Shown: positions 10,721 to 20,430 of the stretch, piece after piece
How positions within the stretch are numbered: the first letter of the stretch is position 1
Layout: the number at the start of each line of letters is the position of its first letter
Assembly (NCBI GenBank): GCA_977017575.1
Contig: CDRNVI010000062.1
Coordinates: 1-64,000 of the forward strand
From: Paramoeba atlantica
Taxonomy: Eukaryota > Discosea
Length of the DNA: 64,000 nt
Reading direction: 5' to 3'
Notes under the pieces: generated by a model
Seen by the model: the letters and a program-made list of their open reading frames with translations, nothing else
What the model was told of the DNA's origin: nothing
Database searches by the model: none
Translations under genes and position numbers: made by a program

Positions 10721-13700
10721 TCAAGGCGCGGGGCAATGCTGTGATAAGTGCCGTTCTAGTGTAGTAGCCGAGGTCTTGCGCCTTTTCTCTGAGAGAGCGC
10801 CGAAAAGAGCTGTCTTTTCCAACGTGTCACACTTATCGTTGCATGGGTTGCCGCAATGCCCCTTTACTTTAATCACGTAGAATTTGACGCCATTCTCCTC
10901 TAAGGTCTTTATTGCACCACCTAAATCCCAATAAATGGAAGGCCATTGTATCCTATTAGGTAATACGTTCGCCGCGTATTGCGTATAAAATGCCATGCTA
11001 CCCACGAATCCGTATGCAGTACGATTGTACCCTCAACTTTGGGTGCTCTCTGAATAGCTAGTAGTGCCGCATAAAATTCCGCTCTTTCTGGCGATGGTGT
11101 GCCAATAATCTCCTTACAAACAGTAGAACTAGCCACTTCATGGCCACACTGAACTTCAACAATCCCAATTCCAATCTTTCCGATGTAACCAGAACTAACT
11201 GAGGCGTCGGTATAAAGGTGTAGAACGTTGTTGTCACTTGAGAAAGGTGTTGGACCTTCTTCAGCGTACTGCAGGGCTGAAAGATCATTTTCCCGCTGTG
11301 CAGCAGCTGCAATGCGGTGCCAACCGCTTGATCTATAACCAATATACATTTTAGGATTCTCTAGCCCCATTTGAAGTTTTTCAACTTGTTTTTGCCAACA
11401 TTTTCTATCCTCCGCATATACCAGGGCTTCCTCGACTACTAATTCCATATCCCCGGTGCAAGCTTCGGATGGAGAACGAATTCGACGCTGCATCAGAACG
11501 AACGCGCCGCTGCATCAGTTCCGAATATATCTCTGAATTCCGTATTAAGTGTCCTACAAGACGAGCCCAGTTAACTTTGTGCAGTGTGGAAAAAAGTGGG
11601 TGTCTATATATAAGGCGGATATTGGCACACTTTTCCCAGAATGATCCAGTTTCGGACACTTACAAATAATACAACGCATCTTATTTACCCGTATATCTAC
11701 CCATTTCAATGTGGTTTCGCTCAACACTAATGTGTCCGAGTTGTAATTTAGGATAGTGTATACGAGGGCATCGAAAAAACGAAGTTTTGTCTTGACGCTC
11801 AAGGGCGATACCCATATCGGGGGATAGCGGCGGAGGTGGCGGAGGTGGCGGAGTGGCAAGAATTCAAAGTTTGAAGCACATGGTGCTCAGACGGCGAGTT
11901 TAAACCCGCTCATCGCAATATTCCCGGCGGCCTCACTCTAAGAGGCTGGGCTGAGAACCGAATAGGCCCAGTACTCGGAGGACCGTCCCGGACCCTCCTC
12001 TCAGGGAACCAGCTCCCTTACCCGGCTTACACCTCTTGGGTGAGCCGTGTTGACGTACAGTTCGTCGACGCAGCGTGTTGGCAACAGCACGTTGGTGCCG
12101 CCTTGGACAAGCGGAAACTGGTAGAGGATGTCGGCCTCGGAACTTCCAAATCTGTCTGTGAAGGGTCTGGCTCGCCAGTGACCATCCGGAGTTCTTTATC
12201 TCCGGAGCAATCCGGAAAATCCGATACCCATATGCCCCGAAATTTTGAGAAACCTGCCCACGTAAGTCGCAACCTGTCCCTGATACATGCCAATGGTTCA
12301 GTTTCATGGAAAAGATTTCCCAGATACCTATAGGAAAGTACTTTGAGCACCGTCCCCAAAGGATCAGATATCATTTCATCGGGGCCTCGTTGCCTTCCTA
12401 GTTGCATCCACGCTGTTTTAGCAGGGCCTACTGCTATTCTTAGGTTCGCGGAGAGGGCTTGTTCCGCTGTATCCTCAATCATACTCTGTAGATCAGCCTT
12501 GTTATCTGAAAAGAAAAGAAGATCATCAGCATAATTTAGATCCGTAAGACGTGTTTCCCTCAGGCCTCTGCTCTTGGATGATAGAAGGATGCCATGGGAT
12601 TTTGAATCAATAGCTTTGCTTAATATACGATCCAGAACCATTACGAAGAGGTAGGGAGCGAGGACATCCCCTTGAAGAATGCCGGTTGTAATGGGGAATG
12701 TTTCTGTTAAACCATATGATGTTCGCACGACCCCTCGCATATTCCGACATACTGACATAATCATTTCTCGCAATTTCGGTCCAATGTGAAACGCCACTAG
12801 GGATGCATGAATGGCACTAAATAAAACGGATGGAAAAGCTTTCGAAAAATCTAGAAAACCAATGCACATCCCGTTTCCTCTTAATGCTTTTACTCGTGCT
12901 TCGTTGAGAATCGCCTGGGCTTGCATTGTCGAACGGTCAGGTCTGAACCCACATTGATTATGGCGAAGCACAGGCTCTACATACGGACGAATTCGTTGTA
13001 ATATTAAACAGTTCATAAGTTTAACAACACAATTTACTAAGCATATGGGCCTTCAATTCTTTAAAAGAGTCAAGTCACCTTTCTTCGGTATCGGAACTTG
13101 TAGGACGTCACCCCAAACTTCCGGAGCCAATCCCGTGTCGTAAACGCGGTTGATAATGCTGAGCAACCACTTTCTAAGATAATCATTATCAACGATGCAC
13201 GCAAAAGCCTCCATGGGGATTTCATCCTTTCCCGGTGCCTTACCCCTCCCAAAGTGTGAAATTCCGCTTCGAAGCTCTTCCTCAGTGAAAGGGGCGTCCT
13301 CAAGTGTGTTTGTTGGAAGATTCGCCTCTAAGAATCTTATATTGTCGTCGCCCCCTGTGTCTCCAGCAAAAGCTTCAAAAAACGTTTTTATCTCCGCCAG
13401 CTTCTGTCTGTTTGAGGCCCCCGGTATGTTGAAGTCTGCTCGATCAACTCCACATATTTCTTTTACTGCTCTCCATGGGCTGGCGTGATTTTTCTTCATC
13501 TTAGATTCTAGGACTTCACAAGACCTAGTTATAGCATCCTCGATTGCTCCCCTGTTGTGTGATACTAGTTCATTAAAGTCCTTACGCCTTCTGCTTTGCA
13601 TGAAAATGTTGCGTAGATTATCTGGTTCAGCACCTTGCAATCCTTCAACAGGTGCCTGTATATCAAGAGATATTTTTGTGATTGGTTTCGGAATTTCCTT

Positions 13701-15084
13701 TCCCGAAGATCGAAGGCAAGAGGCAAGAAGATCCCAGGAAGGAAGATCTTCTGTATGCAGTTGCGCTGCGACCTGTTCACAAATTCTGTTGTTAAACTTC
13801 TCTGCATGTTCTGGGTTTGATAATTGAAACCAGTGTATTTTCGATCTTTTGATGTTGGACGATATCTTCCATTTGATTCGAATCTCTGCTCGCACAAGAA
13901 AGTGTACTGTCGGCGTAGGAGCGGCAAAAACTTGATGATGTCGCAGAGCTGATGCAAAGCGTGAGCACACTGCAATGTGATCCAACTGGCGTTTAGCATC
14001 ATTAGGCAATATGCATGTCCATACTCGCTTGCTAGGGCATAAGGAGTGTCCTGATTTGCAATCTATCCCTTCCAAAATCCCCTTCAACCTTTCAACAACA
14101 AGTTCGTCTTCTTCTGTCGTTTTGCCGAAAGTGAGAGGTGCATTTAAGTCCCCAAGTAGAAGTGCGGGTCTTCGAGGGGCTTTGCCTACTGCTTCGTGAA
14201 ACGCGTTTGTCAAAGAAATATCAAACTCTTGTTTGGCCTCCTCTGGGGAGTCACGCGTCGGCCCATATGCGTTGAGCATAAAGGCTGACCCTCCTTCGAT
14301 GTTGAACTCGCCGGCAATTATCCTATCATTTACTTTCCACGCCTTTATTGGCTCTTGCGTGATGAACCCCATACCGTTATACCCTTTCACTGCAGACATA
14401 AGGTAGATGAAAAAGATTTTATTCCCGTGTCGAAGCTTGCGCTTTAAAATATCAAATCCTTCGCCAGAAGTAAAAGTAAACCTTGTCTCCTGGAGAGCCA
14501 GTATATGCAAGTTGGTTTGTGCCATGTATCGCACAATCTCGTGCAATCGAGCAGAAGCTTTCAGTTTGAAAACGTCGTCACCTTCAAGTTTCAATGATGT
14601 CGTATTAAGAGTGCCTACAGCCAGATACTTCTTCACAGCAGACCCTTTCGGGTCGTCGTCGCGTAGGGCATGCTTGCCACACAGTACCCTAGTTTTCCGT
14701 GCTTTTCTACGGTTGTTCGAACGCCCAGGTTTTCGAATGCGTGCTCCGCATAACACGATTCGCGAATCATACGGCGGAAAGGGAAGCGTTTCCGATCGCT
14801 GGGGTACTTTACCCGCCAGCGACCTAGCTGAAAGAGGAAACCAGGCCCTCGTTGAGTTACAGTGCCCTTCCAAATCCGAAACTCCGCACTGCTCGCGTAT
14901 CTCCAGGAGAGTGCGATTTGTAACCTGGGCGAATAATTTTACTAATGCTCATCACTGCAAGGGAGCGAAGTTTAGCATGCCCGTCTGACCCCAACATCGG
15001 GTCAAACAGAGCACCCCGACCTAACGTGGACCTAAACAGAAGGTTAATAATTCCTAGCTGTGCAGGCCCGGGCGCCTCCGCCAT
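10721..15084 (-). pseudogene. LINE-B polyprotein remnant (APE-RT-RNase H)
   Basis: Long open stretches remain: 14873-13053 (N-terminal basic region, endonuclease with LQETR, YGPTRD, GDLNAP and QLDHI, linker, RT start with APGKDEIPMEAF) and 13016-12234 (FRPDRST, FLDFSKAFPSV, GILQGDVLAPYLF, LNYADDLLFFSD). An in-frame TGA near 13045 replaces the Trp of the conserved NWRPI. The frame shifts further in the RT thumb and RNase H part (11.86-10.72 kb), where LYTDASVSSG, ERAEFYAAL, LHTDSW and VKGHCGNPCNDKCD are still readable. The first 60 or so codons are separated from the rest by frame breaks near 14.9 kb. Confidence 0.85.
11818..12221 (+). mobile_element. SINE-A copy 2, inserted in LINE-B with 12 bp target duplication
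   Basis: 404 bp, opposite in orientation to the LINE. A box GGTGGCGGAGTGGCAAG at 11844-11860, B-box-like GAGTTTAAACCC at 11898-11909, and a 3' end of clustered TCCGGA palindromes. CGATACCCATAT flanks it at 11806-11817 and 12222-12233. The body matches SINE-A copy 1 closely. Confidence 0.9.
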
Positions 15085-15120
15085 ATTTTTGAAAATGTTC
15101 AAAAAAACAAAGGTTTAGTT

Positions 15121-15784
15121 AAACCCGTTGTTTTGAGCTAATTAACGGTATGATTTTAAATCGTATTCGGCCCTCGACCGAGCGAATTCTACGCGAAAAT
15201 CAATATGGTTTCCGCCCGGAGAGGTCCACCTGTGGAGCCCAAATTATTCTCAACGAAATCCTCACGAAATCAAGACGGAACCGAAGTCATGAAAATGTCA
15301 TGATTGCTTTCATCGACTTCGCGAGTGCCTTTCCATCGCTTTCACACTCATCTATCAGGGCAGCGTTACATTCGTTCCACGTAGGACATCGAATGACAAC
15401 CCTTGCAATGTCGGCCTACGAGGGTTTAGAGGATGGGTTTAGATTGTACGTACCCCGTTTGGGAAAACCAGCTCCTTTCCTATTACCTCGGGTATTTTGC
15501 AAGGGGATGCACTGGCTCCGTATTTATTTATCATGGTTCTCGATCGCATCCTTCACGCGGCATTGAAACATAAAGATGATGGACTAACGCTGAGCTCCAC
15601 CGGAACCAGAAAACGTGGATATAAATCAATACGAGTGACTGATATTGATTGCGCTGATGATTCGATCCTGTTTTCCGACTCCAAACGTTCATTAGAAAGG
15701 ATGGTTGACAGCGTCGCTGCTGAAGCATCCAAAGCTAATTTGAGTATAGCCGCTGGTGTCAACAAAACGGCATGGAACAAAACA
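15121..15784 (+). pseudogene. LINE-D RT fragment 1
   Basis: Plus-strand RT fragment: LINGMILNRIRPS, NQYGFRPERST, FIDFASAFPSL, GDALAPYLFIMVLDRIL, TDIDCADDSILFSD. The catalytic YADD has become CADD (TAT to TGC at the Tyr position), which should kill the enzyme. A frameshift lies between about 15430 and 15500. It is bounded by the 5' end of LINE-B on the left and by a second copy of its own beginning on the right. Confidence 0.8.
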
Positions 15785-15961
15785 GCATGGCCAATATGGC
15801 TTGTCAACGTTATCCTCAAGCTAATTAACGGTATGATTTTAAATCGTATTCGGCCCTCGACCGAGCGAGTTCTACGCGAAAATCAATATGGTTTCCCCGC
15901 CCGGAGAGGTCCACCTGAGGAGCCCAAATTATTCTCAACGAAATCCTTAAGAAATCATCGC
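15785..15961 (+). pseudogene. LINE-D RT fragment 2 (partial repeat of fragment 1)
   Basis: Repeats the start of the previous fragment: CTAATTAACGGTATGATTTT recurs at 15820-15839 after 15139-15158. The right end abuts a truncated SINE-A. Either a tandem duplication or two separate truncated insertions. Confidence 0.75.
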
Positions 15962-16181
15962 AAAAAAAAAAATCCGAATCATTCCGGATTGCTCCGGATG
16001 GTCACTGGCAAGCCAGGCCCTTCACAGACAGATTTGGAAGTTCCGAAGCCGACGTCCTCTACCAGTTTCCGCTTTTCCAAGGCGGCACCAACATGCTGTT
16101 GCCAACACGCTGCGTCGACGAACTGTACGTCAACACGGCTCACCCAAGAGGTGTAAGCCGGGTAGGGGGGCTGGTTCCCTG
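15962..16181 (-). mobile_element. SINE-A copy 3, 5'-truncated
   Basis: Carries the 3' 220 bp of SINE-A (A-rich tail complement, TCCGGATTGCTCCGGA hairpin, body). The tRNA-like head is missing: at 16181 the sequence switches to iteron-type repeats. Confidence 0.85.
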
Positions 16182-16225
16182 ATGCATACTAAGCGGCACT
16201 TGATAATGCATATAGCACATTGATT
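16182..16225 (-). repeat. Iteron remnant, two units
   Basis: ATGCATACTAAGCGGCACTT and ATGCATATAGCACATTGAT. Same family as array A, and again at a truncation point (SINE-A copy 3 on one side, an RLE-LINE fragment on the other). Confidence 0.7.
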
Positions 16226-16233
16226 GCGAGGAG

Positions 16234-16510
16234 ATGGCGCTGGTGAGGGGCATGGGGTTCCACCCTCCGGCCTTCTCCACGTACAGGGTCCCGGGCCCAG
16301 AAACCTTGACCTTCCTCAACAAGGTGGCCCGGGCCCACTCATCGGACAAGAATGGGTTTCTCGCCCATCTCTTAATGGCCATCGGGGTGGCCATCCAGAG
16401 AGGGAATGCCCAGATTGCGCAGGCGGCGGTACAGGACTGGTACCGCCGCGGGGTTCTGGGGTAGGACCAGGGAGGGGGGGTAGGCTTCCGGTGGGCCTAG
16501 GGGGGTTAAC
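16234..16510 (+). pseudogene. 3' end of an RLE-type LINE
   Basis: Encodes VPGPETLTFLNKVARAHSSD and LMAIGVAIQRGNAQIAQAAV, ending DWYRRGVLG. This matches the C-terminus of the remnant at 45850-46735 (VPGPETLQFLNLVARK, MAIGVSIQKGNAQIA, NWYRRGVR). Only the last 75 or so codons and a G-rich 3' tail remain. Confidence 0.75.
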
Positions 16511-16514
16511 ATAT

Positions 16515-16680
16515 CCTACTTAAAATACGTTTTAGGAGTCGATTTTGGAAAAATAATATTTTTACTTGTTTTTGGGTCAAAGAAAAAAATTTTTGGTCAA
16601 CCCAAAAATTTCAGAAAATTTGACCTTGTCGGACCCTTCCTGCGCGTACCAAGGGGGGGATGGAAAATTATCGACGCGAT
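16515..16680 (+). repeat. Second interspersed repeat family (REP2), copy 1
   Basis: Shares TTTTAGGAGTCGATTTTGG and GACCTTGTCGGACCC with copies at 25850-25965 and, inverted, 28845-28990; a weaker copy lies near 18880-18960. AT-rich with a G-run edge. No gene seen. Confidence 0.65.
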
Positions 16681-16694
16681 ATACAGTGAAGTAT

Positions 16695-17538
16695 TACACG
16701 AAAGAGCCTAAAAAACAAAAATTGGCTTCGAAAACAGGAGAAACCGGAAGGATTGGAGCCAAAAAAAGCCGATTTTCAGGTAAAAATGGGGTCAATTTTA
16801 GCTATTTTCGCTCTCAGAGCACTAAATCAGACATTTGCGCTTGGGAAATTACTCTTAGGCATGAATGAAAGCCTACCGAACGTATTGGGTGGAGAATACG
16901 ACTCCAACCATACCATTCTTTCGACACTAAAATGACCCTTGGGGTCCGAAAAATACTTTTTCACCTTTTTTAGTCAAAAATGGGTCATTTGGAGGGGCGC
17001 ACCACGGTTCGAAGAAGGGATACCTTGCGAAAACAACTGCGGAGAAAGCTAGTGTAGGTCCCAAACTATCAAAATGCAATAGGGGAAACGATTTTGGAAA
17101 AATATTTTTTTTGCCATTTTTTTAGCTAAGTTGAAATGTTTTTCAAAAATGTTTTCCGAACTTGGCGGACCCGTCCTGCGGATACGCGAGGGGGTCACCA
17201 CCGGGTAGGGGGATATAAAATGCGCGCCAAGACCCCGGCTATCCCTTCTGCGGTTTTTTTTCGAAAACTAATTTTCTCGAAAAAATTTGCTCGACCATGA
17301 CCTCCCTAATTTTCCCCCCCTGGACCCCCCTAATTTTTTCGAAAAAATTTGCTCCACCATGACCTCCCACTGGACCCCCCATTTTTATCATTTTTTTTTT
17401 TAAATTTTGGACCACCGGAGCCCCCTTTTATATTTTTTTCCTTTATTATATTACTGTGTTCCTCTTTATATTTTCACTGTTCTTGTTCACTTTTTTTTCA
17501 ATAATCGAGGGTAGAGCGGTAGTTATACAACCACCGCA
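16695..17538 (-). repeat. PAL repeat, copy 2
   Basis: Inverted copy with a degraded palindrome end near 16700 and the opposite terminus (TAGAGCGGTAGTTATACAAC then CACCGCA) at 17513-17538. It lies head to head with copy 3, only 14 bp apart, so 17480-17610 forms a large near-perfect inverted repeat. No gene seen. Confidence 0.75.
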
Positions 17539-17552
17539 GTACGAGTGGATTA

Positions 17553-18118
17553 TATTGCGGTGGTTGTATAACTACCGCTCTACCCTCGATTATTGAAAAA
17601 AAAGTGAACAAAAACGGTGAAAATATAAAGAGGAACACAGTAATATAATAGAAGAAAAATTTATAGAAGGGGCTCCGGTGGTCAAAAAATTTTCCGGGGG
17701 GGGGTCCATGGGGGGGAGCATACCGCACGAAACTTTTTTGAAAAAATTATTTTTCGAAAAAAATCCGCAGAAAGGGTAGCCGGGGTCTTGGCGCGCATTT
17801 TCCACCCCCCAACCCGGGAGTGACCACCCCTCGCATGCGCAGGACGGGTCCGCCAAGTTTGGATTTTTTCGGATTTTTTTTTTGAAAAAAAATTCAAATT
17901 GGCGAAAAAAATGGCAAAAAAAATATTTTTTCAAAATCCTTTTCCCTATTGTGTTTTTATAGTTTGGGCCCTATACTAGCTTTCTACACCGTTGTTTTCG
18001 CAAGATATCCATTCTTCGAGCCGTGATACGCCCCTCAAAATGATACATTTTTGACTAAAAAAGGTGAAAAAGTATTTTTCATACCCCAAGGGGATTTTTT
18101 GTGTCGAAAGAATGGTTT
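17553..18118 (+). repeat. PAL repeat, copy 3 (truncated)
   Basis: Begins ATTGCGGTGGTTGTATAACT and follows the family consensus to about 18118, where it switches to unrelated, coding-like sequence. The 97 bp palindrome end is missing. Confidence 0.75.
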
Positions 18119-18507
18119 TTGTGTCGAAAGATGACCTTGGTGAAAGTTCCATTTTGGCTTCTTGGGATGCCACTGGTATTCGAAGAGAAATGTGGGGGTA
18201 TGAGCCATGGAGACGTCCATTGATCGACGATATCAAACAGAAAGCACAGTCTGGAAATCTTTTGGAAACCGTTGAAATTTCTGAAGACCCTCCAAGCGAT
18301 AGTGACATTGAGGATATCTCCGATCAGCGTGATTCAAGACGAACAAGTCTTCCTTCCGGATCTTTCCCAATTCCATGGCGAAACTTTCCTCTCCTGCTTG
18401 TGAAGAACATCGGAAGGCCCCGAAAAACAGTTCCTGTGGAAGAAATCCAGGCTAAACTGGTCGAGGGAGATACTAAAGGCACCTTTGGAAAACCACCTCG
18501 AAACTAG
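18109..18507 (+). CDS. Hypothetical ORF between PAL copy 3 and a foldback repeat
   Basis: An open frame of about 130 codons whose middle (18118-18450) is not repeated elsewhere in the window. It reads FVSKDDLGESSILASWDATG and contains an acidic Ser-rich stretch (SEDPPSDSDIEDISDQRDSR). The first codons lie in PAL sequence and the last 20 in a foldback repeat, so this is not an intact gene. It could be a captured host or transposon exon. I recognise no family. Confidence 0.35.
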   Translation, partial: RMVFVSKDDLGESSILASWDATGIRREMWGYEPWRRPLIDDIKQKAQSGNLLETVEISEDPPSDSDIEDISDQRDSRRTSLPSGSFPIPWRNFPLLLVKNIGRPRKTVPVEEIQAKLVEGDTKGTFGKPPRN

Positions 18508-18634
18508 AACGGTATCACCCGTTAAAGACCCTTTTGCCACATCAGAATGCTCTACAAACCGGGGGATACCGTTCCAGTTTCGAGGTGATTTCCCAAAGTG
18601 CCTTTAGCATCTCCCTCGCCCACTTTAACCCGGA
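18447..18634. repeat. Foldback repeat, copy 1 (imperfect)
   Basis: Same unit as 19313-19500 with more mismatches between the arms. Followed by ACATAGCCATCCGAACATGC, which also follows the second copy. Confidence 0.7.
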
Positions 18635-18639
18635 TTACA

Positions 18640-19260
18640 TAGCCATCCGAACATGCTCCCTATGGCGCTTTATAGCTTCCAACGCGAGGAAGTCGTCGTC
18701 GCTGCGGTAAAAAGACAGAAAGGCTACGCCTTCTGCCTTTTTGCCTTGCGCCTCCTCCTTCCTCTACGGCCTCGCGTGTCACACACTTCCGAGTAAAGTT
18801 TGGCCTTTGTAGGTATATTACCGGAACGTTGTGGAGAAATATCGAATGAAACCAAAGCGTATACACGTATATCAGGCCTCAAACTCTCAAAAAACGGTCT
18901 AGGAGTTGATTTGGGAAAAATATATTTTTTGACTTTCACCCACAAGTTTTCAGTTTAATTTTTCAAAATTTCAAAAATTGCTATGATCACCCTGGTGGGG
19001 AGGTGGGGGGGGGCAGGGGATACCCATCGGAATTGTTGAAAAACTAGTGATCTCGTCACTCAATTCGATTCATACGTCTTTGTAATTTTTTTTTTCAAAA
19101 ACTGACCTGAAACGATATCGGGCACGATATCGGGCCACAAATCGGGCACGAAATGGGGCACGAAATCGGGCAAGAACGGGCACGGCGAATTAACCTACGG
19201 TAGCGAGGGAGTAGTATCTCCATCAATATAAATATAATCCAGGCTAAAATCGGGCACGGC
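18640..19260. repeat. Mosaic repeat block without genes
   Basis: Contains sequence found inverted at 28230-28560 (GGGTGATCATAGCAATTTCT there; CACTCAATTCGATTCATACG here) and tandem variants of GGGCACGAAATCGGGC. Nothing coding is convincing. Confidence 0.55.
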
Positions 19261-19312
19261 GAATCAACCTACGGTAGCGAGGGAGTAGTATCTCCCTCAA
19301 TATAAATATAAT

Positions 19313-19500
19313 CCAGGCTAAAGTGGACGAGGGAGATACTAAAGGCACCTTTGGAAAACCACCTCGAAACTGGAACGGTATCACCCGTTAAAGACCCTTT
19401 TGCCACATCAGAATGCTCTACAAACCGGGAGATACCGTTCCAGTTTCGAGGTGGTTTTCCAAAGGTGCCTTTAGTATCTCCCTTGCCCACTTTAGCCTGG
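19313..19500. repeat. Foldback repeat, copy 2 (near-perfect hairpin)
   Basis: 188 bp. Arms of about 70 bp starting CCAGGCTAAAGTGGACGAGG, with a loop of about 45 bp containing ATCAGAATGCTCTACAAACC. Half copies lie at 28556-28636 and 53740-53862. Foldback/MITE-like; no target duplication could be fixed. Confidence 0.8.
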
Positions 19501-19737
19501 ATTACATAGCCATCCGAACATGCTCCCTATGGCGGAATTGTTGAAAAACTAGTGATCTCGTCACTCAATTCGATTCATATGTCTTTGTAAATATTTTTTT
19601 CGAAAACTCACCTGAAACGAAATCGGGCCACAAATCGGGCACGACGAATTAAATCTACGGTAGCGAGGGAGTAGTATCTCCCCCAATAACTTTTTACCCG
19701 CCCAAGTCATTTTATAAATGTTGGTATTTTCTTTTTT

Positions 19738-20430
19738 AGGCTCTTCGTTAAACGCGGTGGTTGTTTTCAACTTAGAAGTCACTCATGCTGCGCGCTTCGC
19801 GTTGAAAACTACCGCCGCGTTTAACGAAGAGCCTAAAAAAGAAAATTTAGCCTGGCAAACGGAAAGATTATAGCCAAAAATAGCCGAAATTCGGGTAAAA
19901 ATGGGGTGATTTTCGCGTAGTTTTGCTGTCAGAGCACTAAATCCGACATTTGCGCGTGGGAAATCACTCGTAGGCATGAATGGAAGCCTACCGAACGTAT
20001 TGAGTAGAGAATGCGACTCCAACCATACCATTCTTTCGACACTAAAATGACCCTTGGGGTCCGAAAAATACTTTTTCACCTTTTTAGTCAAAAATGGGTC
20101 ATTTTGAGGGGCGCACCACGGTTAGAAGAAGGGATACCTTGCGAAAGCAACTGCGGAGAAAGCTAGTGTAGGTCTCAAACTATCAAAATACAATAGGGGA
20201 AACGATTTTAGAAAAATATTTTTTTTGTCATTTTTTTAGCTAAGTTGAATTTTTTTTCAAATTTTTTTTTCCGAAAAAATCCGAACTTGGCGGACCCGTC
20301 CTGCGGATACGCGGGGGGGTCACCCCCGGGTAGGGGGGTGGAAAATGCGCGCCAAGACCCCGGCTACCCTTTCTGCGGCTTGTTTTCGAAAGCTAATGTT
20401 TTCGAAAAAAATTGCTCGACCATGAAAAAA
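19738..20430 (-). repeat. PAL repeat, copy 4
   Basis: Palindrome at 19738-19834, then the inverted family body to about 20430, where it meets Helitron coding sequence. The other terminal hairpin is missing. Confidence 0.8.

Larger units (their letters stand above)
10431..15120 (-). mobile_element. LINE-B, near full-length minus-strand copy, split by a SINE
   Basis: Starts at the high end with a leader ending AACATTTTCAAAAAT before ATG 15084-15082 (MAEAPGPAQLGIINLLFRST). It continues through the N-terminal region, APE endonuclease (about 13.6-14.64 kb), RT (about 12.23-13.30 kb), RNase H (about 10.95-11.30 kb) and a basic tail. SINE-A copy 2 sits within it. The 3' boundary lies in 10431-10560 and is not precise. 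Without the SINE it is about 4.3 kb, close to LINE-A1. Confidence 0.85.

Noticed and set aside
7639-13047. TGA at conserved Arg/Trp positions in LINE-A1 and LINE-B, suggesting codon reassignment
   Set aside because: Both are single transitions in copies that also carry frameshifts, one replaces Arg and the other Trp, and host genes use TGA-free frames with normal stops. Decay is the simpler explanation.
20245-20420. Recurrent ORF in PAL copies (FRKNPNLADPSCGYAGG and similar)
   Set aside because: The frame appears in several PAL copies but with different lengths, frame breaks and no continuation; the sequence is G/C-run and A-run biased. Conservation is explained by the DNA repeat, not by protein selection.
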